In this document: in pieces, positions 13,325 to 23,600 of the stretch
Position numbering within the stretch: position 1 is the stretch's first letter
How the letters are laid out: every line of letters starts with the position of its first letter
Assembly: GCA_009760855.2 (NCBI GenBank)
Contig: WPIO01000042.1
Location: forward strand, 516,501 to 580,500
Length of the DNA stretch: 64,000 nt
Reading direction: 5' to 3'
From: Cristatella mucedo
Taxonomy: Eukaryota > Bryozoa > Phylactolaemata > Cristatellidae
Notes under the pieces: generated by a model
What the model was told of the DNA's origin: nothing
Database searches by the model: none
The model's input: the letters and a program-made list of their open reading frames with translations, nothing else
Translations under genes and position numbers: made by a program

Positions 13325-14008
13325 AGCATTCGGGCTTGTCTAGATAAGGATACTACTTCTAAGTTGGTCCATGATTCGTGACATCCCGTCTCGACTTCTG
13401 CAACTCACTGCTTGCTGACTACCGGCGTACCGATGAGGCGATGGCAGCTGGTACAAAAACTCCCGCAGCTTTGTCTGTCGTGAGCTTCAGTTGCCACATC
13501 AACACTCACTTCTCGACCTCCACTGGCTCCCAGCCACACGACGACGGCAGTTTTGTCACTCACTTTTAGGTCCACTCATCTTTGGTCCAGCCTATCTCTC
13601 AGATCTTACTTCCTCACCAGGCCAAGCATCGTACCACCTGCTTTGAACTGAATAAATCTCCAAATATCTTGTACAACCTCAAATCCTATGGAGACAGCAT
13701 TTAGTTCGTATGCTCCCAAAGCTTGAACTCTTCGACTTTCGTCAGAAAATCCCCTGACTGATCAACATTTAAAAATAAAGGCATACTAATTAGGATTACA
13801 TTTAGGGGTCCTTTGATTGTCCTTCATGTGTTATGTGTGGAGACTGTGTGCATGGCTATTAACACATTTGCTGAAATGGATTGTTCTGGAACATGTTATT
13901 CATTTTGTTTATCTAGCATATTGCTCAATTTCTAATTGTATTTGTATAAATGTAAGAAGTTTAGAAAGAGATTGAGTTCTAGGGGCGCTTTTGTCTTATA
14001 TTAAGAGG
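13325..14008 (+). mobile_element. LINE-A copy, 5'-truncated
   Basis: It begins within the post-RT region at the word CGGGCTTGTCTAGATAAGGA. It proceeds through GACATCCCGTCTCGACTTCTG, the AGGTCCACTC block and the 3' UTR to TTAGAAAGAGATTGAGTTCT followed by GGGGCGCTTTTGTC. The (ATT)n tail is nearly lost. Several frameshifts; not coding. Confidence 0.85.
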
Positions 14009-16040
14009 TTGTATAGGTACTTTACATTGCTGCAAAAGATTAAGATTCGAATGGTTAGTTATTGAGTTGAAGTGGTTGTGTTCCATTATAGCTGGTTGCA
14101 TCGGGGCCCATGTTGGTTTTAACTGATGTCAGGTGATGGAACATAAGTGCACCGAGTTGGGACAATGTCACCTTTTTAGTTGAATGTGCTGTGGTGTAAG
14201 GTCGAAGGTGTTTTTGTTTTTGTTCGTACTGGTCAGATGTGAGGGGAGTGGTTCTCCTGCTCAGTGCGTGGCTTCCTTGACTTCCTGAAATGGCATGAGT
14301 GTCTGAGTTGGCCGACCTCGTATTGGCAGCTACTTCTTCTCACCTGCAGGATCGTTGGTACGTTTTTTTTGCTTGTAGGCTCATTGTGGGAGCCGATGTA
14401 CGGTGGTCATGTAAAAGTCTAGTCCAGATACCAATGTGTTTTTCCAGTGGTCTTGGCTGTCCGAAGTAACGTAACAATCATGTTACTTGAAAAGTATCTT
14501 GGTGTTGATTAGAGTCACCGAACAGCTTTTTTCTTTTCGGTTCCGCTGTCATATATAATAGGTTATTAAGTTTTATAAAGGTTTAGTAGTGCGATAATAA
14601 TTAAGCATTCGAGGAGCAAAGAACAACAATTGGAACGTAAATGTAATGGTTTGAACCGTCTGTCGTTAAGGATGTGTTAGTCATCAGCGATTGTTGGAAA
14701 ACTAAAACAACGGTTAAGTTTTTGAGACGCGGTTAATGGTCAATGCTTGTTTCATGTAAAGCGCTAGAAGAGGTTAAGTTCTGTGGGCTTTATAAAGTAC
14801 TTATTATTATTATTATACATTAGCTTTATTGTGTTGTTTATTCCTTATGGCGCTAGTCATGGCTTAATGTAATGGTAGCAGAGGCTGCTGTGTTTTTTTG
14901 GCTATTGTGATTTGTGTTAATGATATTTTGGAATAGCGCAAACCGGGGAGTTAGGACTTGAGTATCGTTAGGGAGGGCAGTTGCGTTGTCATTGCGTCCG
15001 TAATAAGGCTCTTTTGTTATTTGGTGGTTTTGAGAACTCTCTCGTTAGGAGAATGTCAAGAAAAACGAACAAAATAGAAAGGTAGTACCTGTTGCAGAGG
15101 TTGCGTCAGGCGGACCGTGGTGGTATTTGGGTTGGGATCATTGTGCCGAGTCGATTGTTAATGGCTCTCATTGCGGAGCTATCGAATAAGTCGAGTGGGC
15201 CAGCCTGTAGCTGAGGAAATGATCAGCTCACCAACCCTGGCTGAGGCGTTATCAGGCAGATGTGCCTGTCGTTTGAACTATGGTAGGTGTCAGAGAGTTA
15301 CTGCCGTGTCAGCGCTGGAGGTTGGGGTCTGTCAGGTTGTTATGCTGTTTAGCATGGCTGAGGGACATATCCGCAACCCTCTTTAATAAAATAATAAAAA
15401 AATAAAATAATAATCTGAAAAATTAAGGTAATAAAATGTAATAAATGTAACAACTATTCAGAAATTCTTCGAATATGACGGTACATGTGGCACACGCATA
15501 CATAAGGCCTGGGCGATCGTCGGCACTGCCATGTTCCGCTAGCGTCGGCGTAATCAGCTAGGTATTGTGCAGCCTCAAGGTCACTAGCCCTGATGTTAGC
15601 AAGGTTCAGGGTACACATAGGTAACGTCCGCTTCGGCAAGTACTACGCCGTTACGAGCGCCGTGCGGCGATCAGATTATCGGTGCTAAAGCTAAACCACG
15701 TTGAAACAATCCTAATCTATTATTAAACCTGAGACAGAAGACTAAATTTGTATTTTTTCCTTGGCACAGTGTGAGTTTTTTTCTCTTCATTGACTATGCT
15801 TTAAATGTATTGAAAATTGTTCTAACTCCTCAGAAATCTAGCTACGCGGAAATGAAAATGATGTTTTGAAACTCATGGTTTTACATAGGTGTTCGGACGT
15901 CAGGCTCGCGCCTATAGCAAGCCTCGGCGCGCTAACCGAATCAATGAGGGTTTGGCCGCATAATATAAATTAGTTTCGTAGAAATGAAATGCAGGTGGTA
16001 GTTTGCTTTCTTAAATAACATTTCTTTTGTTGTCGTTTGT
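14009..16040. other. AT-richer unassigned region with one LINE-type 3' tail
   Basis: No gene recognised. At about 14755-14818 there is a short plus-strand tail (GCGCTAGAAGAGGTTAAGTT, then TTATTATTATTATTA) matching the LINE-A/SINE-2 3' end, so an old very short insertion lies there. 15390-15450 is A/T-rich with AATAAA-like words. Confidence 0.45.
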
Positions 16041-16051
16041 TTATATATTAG

Positions 16052-16344
16052 TGGAATGGCCGACATTTGACAGACATGGCGTGCCGAGAGGGTGCTTGAA
16101 CCCAGCTGACACGAAGTGCGATTTTTACTCACGATTTCACGATGATCAGCCGGCTGTGTACTATACAATTCCCGCCATCATGCATTCATGCACATTCAAC
16201 AGTGGTGGGGAAGCTACCTCGCATATTAATTCAAACGCATACAATCTCAATGGACTGATGGATGCAAACGCCAAGGATGAAAGCCAAGCTAAAACGGCTG
16301 GGCTTATTGAAAGGCATCTCAAAAAACCTGTCACTAAGTGTTAG
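16052..16344 (+). CDS. Candidate 3'-terminal exon, unknown protein
   Basis: A strong acceptor precedes this frame: a long T-rich tract (16020-16049) ends in TTATATATTAG, with AG at 16050-16051. The frame then runs 96 codons to TAG at 16342-16344. The residues look like real protein, with segments WPTFDRHGVPRGCLNPADTK, then CDFYSRFHDDQPAVYYTIP, and a polar tail ending LIERHLKKPVTKC. Codon use is mixed and no other frame is comparably open. The exon starts with two bases completing a split codon. I do not recognise the family and found no upstream exon or close AATAAA. A spurious frame is the alternative. Confidence 0.42.
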
Positions 16345-16379
16345 AAAGAACGGCTCTGGCAAATGGTAAGCGTTTGTCA

Positions 16380-17210
16380 CGAGAGCTTTGCCGAGCGCGT
16401 TATAAGGCAGCGCGCGCATGCGCGCCGCCGCGGCTTCGGCGTCGAGAGTTTTCCAGGGAAGAGCGTCGAAGCCTCTTTCGCGTCCTAATTCCAGCTCTCC
16501 CTTTCGACGGATATACGTGCGAAGACGGTTTCGCTTTCTCCGACGCCCCGCTACGATCGCCGCGTGGAGTTAATCGTGCGCTAAGGGAAACGTCTCCCGG
16601 GAATTTTGGTCGGCGACGAGTAGCCGACGAGAGCGGAGATGGTTCTAAACCGCCAACTGTCTGCATGGTGCACGCTCGGTGCGCTCCGCGCTTTCGCTGC
16701 TCCGGGGCGCGGACGAGAGATCGCCGCCGACGGTTGGGCAGACCCGCCGCGCGGTCCGGCAGAGCGTCGTCGCGGCCGCGCCACGCACTGCCGGCTGCAA
16801 GTGAGGGCCGAAAGGCTCGGCTGGCGGTGAGACGATGCACGGCGGAGGGGGAGCGTTGCCAGGCCGCAGTCGGCAGCTCGCCACTCGCCATCGAAGGGCA
16901 GGAGCGCTCGTTTCGTTCTCCTCATCTGACGGTGGCCGCCGTGCGGCTGTAATCGGCGGTTCTGAGGCAGTTCGGCCGAGATCAGCCCGGGCGTCCTCCT
17001 GCGATTGGGGCTGGGCTGCAGCTGAAGGTCTCGCGCGGTTGTCTCGAAGGAAAAAAAATAAAACGCAGTGAAATAGAAAAAGCCACCGCCGCACGCCACC
17101 CCTGAGCTGTAGGGTCGGCGAGACCTCTGGAAATGTTTGGCAGCCCAGCTCCGACGCTGTGACGGCTCGTGGGGCGGTGAGGCCATACATGACAAGGACG
17201 GCGTGACAAC
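16380..17210. promoter_or_regulatory. CpG island, probable promoter region
   Basis: About 830 bases of very GC- and CpG-rich sequence in an otherwise AT-leaning neighbourhood. It contains a TATAAG box at 16401-16406 and, just downstream at 16413-16424, the palindromic CGCGCATGCGCG, which fits the NRF1 consensus YGCGCAYGCGCR. Long frames on both strands are explained by GC content. One plausible first coding exon on the plus strand starts at ATG 16639 and reaches a CTGCAA/GTGAGG donor after 16800, but this is weak. Confidence 0.5.
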
Positions 17211-17394
17211 GAAAGCTTTGAAGTTGGACCGCTGAAAAGTCCTTGGCAGCATTTAATGTTTAGAGCTTAAATGAGGTAGTGAAGGCCGAAAGTGAACACC
17301 CCGCAGCAAAGTAGTTATGTAATGATCATAAATGATCACGCACTCGATTAAGAGCCCTCAGAGAACGCCAGTCTCTGTCTAGGCGCTTTACATT

Positions 17395-17685
17395 TGCTAG
17401 GGTTTCATTATGTAACCATTTTTCAGCGGTCCCTGGAACTGACTACTGTGCTTATGCTACTGACTACACTCAAGCTGCTCTCCTGACTCTGCTAGGCTTC
17501 CCCACTTTCTCTTGTTGCGTGAGAGGAAGTCTGTTGGACTACCGATGCGTAACCGAACACGCCGCTAGGGCCTGTGATGTTGCGCTACGCACCAAAACCT
17601 CTCCCTGCGTGAACACCCACATTGTCTTTATGACTTGTGTGAGTTACTGACGGAGATTACATTACAATAATTAACTACTAGCCAA
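17395..17685 (+). mobile_element. LINE-B copy, diverged 3' end
   Basis: Plus-strand match to the LINE-B 3' region also seen at 44890-45325. Shared words are CCCCACTTTCTCTTGTTGCG, GTCTGTTGG, AACACCCAC, GTCTTTATGACTT and GACGGAGATTACATTACA, with an ATTAC-type tail. It is clearly older than the other LINE-B copies. Confidence 0.75.
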
Positions 17686-17711
17686 AGTTGGCCTCTATTT
17701 TATGGATGGTG

Positions 17712-17862
17712 AACTGGTTTGGGTCTAGTGGTTTAAGGTGCTCGCCCCGACCAAGGTCTGACTGCGGTCGTGGGGCTGCAAGCCCACGGGGCATATGTGT
17801 AAGGCGCCTGAATAGAGATTAAGTTCTCTGGGAGCGCTATATAAAATGAAGATTACATAGAT
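17712..17862 (+). mobile_element. SINE-2 (tRNA head, LINE-A-like 3' end)
   Basis: The head has an A-box-like stretch GGTCTAGTGGTTTAAGGTGC and a diverged B-box region (CGTGGGGCTGCAAGCCC). Next come GGGGCATATGTG and the LINE-A-like tail GAATAGAGATTAAGTTCTCT, then GGGAGCGCTATATAAA. It matches 40002-40145 in order along its whole length. Confidence 0.75.
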
Positions 17863-18136
17863 TTAGTATATTAAACAGCCAAATTATGGTAGAACTCAAG
17901 ATGATTGGTCATTTCCGAGAATGTTTAAAGCATTAGAGACCGGTCTGTTGTTTATATATGCTGTGTTTTATTACTGGGTCTGTCACTCCTACTATACGAG
18001 GCGTCCAATCGCGTCTTTTGCCTGTGGGAGACACTCTTCCGTGGGAGCAGCCGACACATTCGCGAACTTTCGTAATTCTCTAGAGTAGTGGCCAGCCAGC
18101 GTGGCCGGCTAGCTCCCATCGCGGCTTCGTTCTATT

Positions 18137-18660
18137 TTAAAGGAACAGCCGAGCTGGCCTGCACGGTGTTCGCGACGTGTGTGCATTTACTGGCGCATAT
18201 TCAGTGCAGTTACAGTAAAAAGAAACAACCCAGTCCCGATATCTGCCAGTGGTGATGGTTAAGTCGATGGTCACTGTGTAGGCATGCAATTTAGGAGCGG
18301 TCTTGGACGTAACGGCTCGGTCTGTTGCGGAATCTGGCCCTCTGGGCCTTTGTGGAGTGGACAGCTCTACGTTGACGTACACGGGTTATAGAATTGCCAC
18401 TGCTTGTTCGTAAAGTCGTGGGCACTCACATATGTAAAGATGGAGACCCCAACACGGACGAAAGGCGCGCTGTGGGTCCCGGCGCTGTGGAGCTCAAATC
18501 GGTTCAGCTCAGCTGCCCCTTCAACAAAGTGAACTTGTCAGCTTGTGGTTCATTGAGACGTGTGTGCAATATTGTGCACGATTCAGTGCCATTTTACAAG
18601 GCGGTGGCCACGAGTGTGCTGACCTCTAACCATTGTGGTGGTTGCTCTTGCAATGCTTGA
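18137..18660. other. Adjacent open frames of uncertain status
   Basis: A minus-strand frame (18137-18382, 81 codons) lies beside a plus-strand frame (18394-18660, 88 codons, Cys-rich end NHCGGCSCNA). Both have reasonable composition but no recognised motif and no convincing splice sites. Left as undecided. Confidence 0.2.
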
Positions 18661-18721
18661 TACCCGTGCATGTCTCCTACATATAATTAAAATATACTAT
18701 TCATTTGCAATAGCATAACTT

Positions 18722-18842
18722 TGTAAGTATTTCAAGCGCTGCGAAATATGCCACTGGGCTCGAGTCCGAAAAACCTTTGGTCAACAATTACATTCGCCCT
18801 TGACCGTGGCGAGCACCTTCACCACTTGGGCCAAACCACGAA
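18722..18842 (-). mobile_element. SINE-2 head segment, inverted
   Basis: On the minus strand this reads GGTTTGGCCCAAGTGGTGAA, then GGTGCTCGCCACGGTC, then GGACTCGAGCCC and GGCATATTTC. These are the SINE-2 head, B-box region and post-B-box words in order. It is head-to-head with the plus-strand tail that follows. Confidence 0.65.
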
Positions 18843-18847
18843 CTAAG

Positions 18848-18952
18848 CCGTGGGGTGCAGCACGGTATGATTTTACAAGCACCTGAAGAGAAATTAAAAT
18901 CTTTTTAAGGCGCTATTCAACTGATCTATTATTATTATCATTATTGTCATCC
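18848..18952 (+). mobile_element. SINE-2 tail segment
   Basis: Plus-strand GTGGGGTGCAGCACGGTATG, then CACCTGAAGAGAAATTAAAA, AAGGCGCTATT and an ATTATTATTATC tail. It corresponds to the 3' half of SINE-2 as at 17780-17862. Confidence 0.65.
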
Positions 18953-19272
18953 ACCACACAATTATTGGGCAGATTCAGAAGCAACATTCCGACACGATGC
19001 TTTACAGCGGGGCTATGCACGCTGTTATCCTCTCGCACGTAAGAATTAAAATTCTTTGACAAAGAAAACACAAAACATTGCTAGCTTCCTCGCGACTTTA
19101 AAAAACAAGGTCAGATGTACTGTATGTTGGTACGAGAATCTTCAAGTAAACGTATATGCGTGTACGCGAGCAACATTGTTCAGAGAAGCAATATTGGACT
19201 TTTTTGCAATACAAGTCTCAAATCTGCCCACAAGTTATTTCTTGGCACTTCTCATACCAAGTTGCAGCTTCG

Positions 19273-19289
19273 GGGGGGGGGGGGGGTGG
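19273..19289. repeat. Poly-G run
   Basis: Uninterrupted G tract followed by G-rich GGCTGAGGGAGG words; homopolymer length may be a sequencing uncertainty. Confidence 0.85.
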
Positions 19290-19351
19290 CTGAGGGAGGG
19301 GGGGTGGCTTGAAAGACAGATAATTTATAGAAAATTCAGCTGGTTCCAGGT

Positions 19352-19607
<256 letters not shown>

Positions 19608-19609
19608 AA

Positions 19610-20519
19610 GTGAGCGAGCAAATATTGGGAGTATACTTTCGCGACATACTTGCCATGTAAATATTGTCCTCACGTATTTCAACGCCCAACTGCGACCCAA
19701 CGACGACTGTGAGCCAGAGATTTTCAAGGTTAAGGCTTTGCGAACGCGCGAACAGAAAAGAAGCACCGAGAAAACTTGGTTGGGAGCACACACACAGTAC
19801 TGTGCGGCTCGCGAAATCGTGAAAGGAGCTCCGCTTAGCTTGCAAGCAGTGGATCGAAGCTAGAAGCTGGCCCCTAGCAGCTCCTATCAAAAATGCGACC
19901 ATTTCAGATGCCGACGACCTGGCAGCAAAGCAGAGGGACGGGCAATTGAGAAGCCCATTAGCTCAAGGAGACCCATCGCCCACCCCATCTCATCAGCCGA
20001 GTGCCGTACTCGAAGCCTAAGCAGCTGTCGGTGCGAATTGGGTAGCCAACAGACTTCCGCTCAGCATGAAAGCCACTGTAGACAGCCAGCAATAACCTGA
20101 AGCATCTATTCGATTTAGATTTAAGTTTAGAATTAGAGCATGCTGGAATGATTGGCATCGGCAAGTGAAGCTTTGCGCTGCTTGGGACAAGTGGCCTCGG
20201 GCTCACAGGAGCACACCAGAATTAATGCAAAATTAATGGCCCTTCCTTCTTTGGCATAAAAGCTCTCCACAATAAATTATCAACTGCACAAGTCTTTCGT
20301 TTGTGGATATTTGCAGAGCAGTGCCGTCGTTGTCAGGCCACACTTGAGCTGCACAGGCAGCACAAGCAAGGCAAAGCAGCCACTTGCACTGGTTGGCCAT
20401 GGGCTGCTGTAGGCCAGCTGTAGCTGGGCTACAGCAGCTGGTAAGCACCTCAATGGATTCAATTCAGCGTGACCGGCTGCTACTGGTACGCTCTCTGCAT
20501 TCACACTGGCTGGTGGCGT
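19610..20519. other. 3' flank of the GAD gene, no feature recognised
   Basis: Downstream (minus-strand sense) of the GAD stop codon. No canonical AATAAA is seen on the minus strand in the first 300 bases, so the polyadenylation site is not placed. No repeats recognised. Confidence 0.4.
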
Positions 20520-20693
20520 TCACAGGTCAGCGCCAAGTCGAGCGATTTCATCGACCACGAAGTCCATGTCGGCTTCAGTCGAGTCAGGATTGCTAAGCAC
20601 GAACCGAAAGAAGTTAACATACTGCCCCTGCGGCTGATATCCGATGAGCATCGTGCCCTGCTCCTGCATACGGGCTTTCACCTTTGGAGCAAC
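20520..20693 (-). CDS. GAD: GAD exon: C-terminal, with stop
   Basis: Acceptor ATCGCTGTAG ends at 20694; phase 0. It encodes 57 residues (VAPKVKARM..., [36 protein letters not shown]) and then TGA at 20520-20522. The end of the protein coincides with the family's usual C-terminus, so the enzyme is not truncated. Confidence 0.95.
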   Translation of the reverse strand, partial: VAPKVKARMQEQGTMLIGYQPQGQYVNFFRFVLSNPDSTEADMDFVVDEIARLGADL

Positions 20694-23600
20694 CTACAGC
20701 GATTGAGCCCAGCCATCTAATGAGTCGATGACAGCAGTAGCCACATTGCGACCATCGTGGTGGCAGGCATGAGCTCGAGCAGTCTGATGCTCTCCTGTAC
20801 TAGCCTATGGCTCTAGAGCTTAGGTTAGTATACAGTTGACGGTTTAGCGTACAGCAGCAGTTGGCAGCTATAACAACAATGACAACAACAACAACAACAA
20901 TATAATAATATAATGATACAATAATAATACTATAATACTATAATAATAATAATACCAATAATGTGATAATAATAACAATACCTAATAACTAAATAATAAT
21001 AAATAATAACTGACTAAATAAATCAAACTAACTAAACAAATATAATAATATAATACATATAATAGAATATATATATACATATATATAATTATATTATATA
21101 TATATATATATATATAATATAACATAATATAATACAACAAACTAGCTAACTAAATAATAACTAATAATAATACAATAATATAATAAATAATAAGAATAAT
21201 ATACACACTATTACTCAGCAGCCCACTCACTCGTCTTGTTCAAGTGAGATGGGGGTAATTGTCTAATAATAATAATAATATTAATAATTCATTAACAGTG
21301 AACTATTTATATAGCACCCTAAGAAAAACAAATCTCTTTTTGGATACTTACACTTATACGTCTGCTGGATAGGAAGCACGTCGACTGGTTAGTGATAACG
21401 AATACAATTTCAGCACGCATAAGCACGCAGTGGACACAATTCAAACGACAGAGCAAAGGTACGTGTAAGGAACGTGTGGGGCATAGGAGCACTGAGTTAA
21501 ACTGCAAATATGTACGTAGTCTTTTGACATGCACAGACGAAGTTTTGTGTGGACGTTAACAGTCCTGTTGGCACCAAGAGACACTCTGCGTGTGTAAAAG
21601 CCCCTGCCGACCACTTTTGGCAATGCAGACTTCAGCCGCCATCGTCGGCGATGAGTCAAGTCAAATGCAAACTCGTTCTGGCCCTGGCCCAAACAAGACA
21701 CTGTATACTGTGTAAGACACGTTTTAAACTGATGGTAGGATTCATTCAGCGCTAGAATAAGACTGGCTGCATGTCTTACGCACGGTCAGAGCCAGGATAT
21801 TGCCAAGGCATAACCTTTCCTGGGCCGCGCCAGTCACAAGGGACGTGAAGCAATGTGCCTTTTTTGGCATTGAAGCAGTGTGCCTTGTGTGCAGTGTGCC
21901 AGTATTCAAAACAATCTTGCAGCACCTATAGGAAATGCAGTGGAGAGCTGCAGTCGGCTGAGTGACAATATTATGTGTGTGCAAATTGTTCACCTAATAA
22001 GTAAGTTTCCGACGGCTACCCTGGTTTACCGCCTAACAGGGAGCAATACCAGCCTCATTACTGACCTCTATGACTTTCGCTTTGTCCTTTGCACAAGGGA
22101 ATCGCCCTCTTCCTTCTAGGTGATTTCAGCATCCATTTCGATCGCCCAAGTGCTCCAATAAGTTCCAAAATGCTTGCACTATCATCCGAATCTCTCTGCC
22201 TCCATTCTAGCATTGCTTTCATACAAGCCCCAACACATATAAAGGGTCACATCCCTCGTCAAATTTTTTTCTGCCATTGTTCCTTTCCACAACGATCGTC
22301 ATCCTTTCTGCAAATATATATGGATTTAATTCTTTCTGTTCCTTGTTTCCATTACGGCATCAAATTTTACATGTGAGTAAACCTCTAACTAAACTCAAAT
22401 CCTTGGGAGACCGTGCCTGCAATTTGCATGCTTCCAAAGCCTCGAAGTGATTACCGATTGATATCAGACACAACCACCGACTAGACGATATTTAAAAACA
22501 AGCTAAAACGCACACACAGTACTGACAGCATTTACTGGATGCGCTCAAATCGTCCTTTGTTTGTCTATATACACTAACATTGAGCCAGTCATAACTAAGC
22601 AACCAATCTGTTTTGTCCACCGCATGTCTAGTGCTTAGAAAGAGACACAGTTCTCTTGGAGATCTATAAATGCATATATGATACACATCAAGAGATTAAA
22701 TACATACACGATCATGAATTATACACGATCTATACTCATTCTTATTGCTGCTATAACTATTGTGACATATTCATGCATTTCACTGCGAGTAGGATGGTTG
22801 CTAGCTGCAGCACTGGCACACGTGCTCTGAGCGAGCAGTTTTAAACGGTCGCTGAGCACAATCGCCTAATATGATGCTAATGCAATCAAATGCACTTGCA
22901 CCACCACCACCACCTGCTACTTGGCTTCAAGTACTTGGCTCATCGTTCCTCGCACTAGATTCAAACCTTTCAGTGCTCGGGCCTTCAGTTCGTATGCAGC
23001 AAAAGTCTTGAACTCGCGATCGGCTTCTGTCACCACCTGCCATGTCTTCGCATCTATCTTCGCATCCGGACGTTTCAGCTAAAGATGTATCGGCTTTTCC
23101 TGCACCCGAGAAGATTTGACTACTTTGTTCCACAGCCTGCTCACTCATCCATGATTCAGAGAATTAGACTTACACACACAGATCCAGCAAACCAGTGGCT
23201 CCAATCGTTTAGTTGTGTACTTTTGGATTCGCGCCTAAGCAAGACGTCTCGTGAGCTTTGCATGCTGGTCTCTTGAAGCTTTGCACGTCATTAACTCTTG
23301 GTAATCACTTCTCTTGAAGCAAAGTGCAAAGCACTAGGATAGAAATTTCGTTCTCCTGTATGACGCTAGAAAAACGATTTATTATTAGAATGCCGGTTGG
23401 GCAGCCGGGGTACTGGGCGGCAGGTGGGGGGTTATCGAAAAGACATAGAAAGCCGGTCGGTATCTATCGCCAGTTGCTCGGTAATATTATCTGCTCTGCT
23501 CTACCTGGTCATGACCGACGAACTAGTTGTCTGTCTGTCTGTCAGACACACCTGCAAGTTCTCACGAGATGAACTTGCCGAAGTTTAACCCCAGAGACGC

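Noticed and set aside
16338-17252. Frames of 163-223 codons on both strands
   Set aside because: High GC content makes stops rare in all frames; several overlap and none has motifs, so they fit a CpG island better than a gene.
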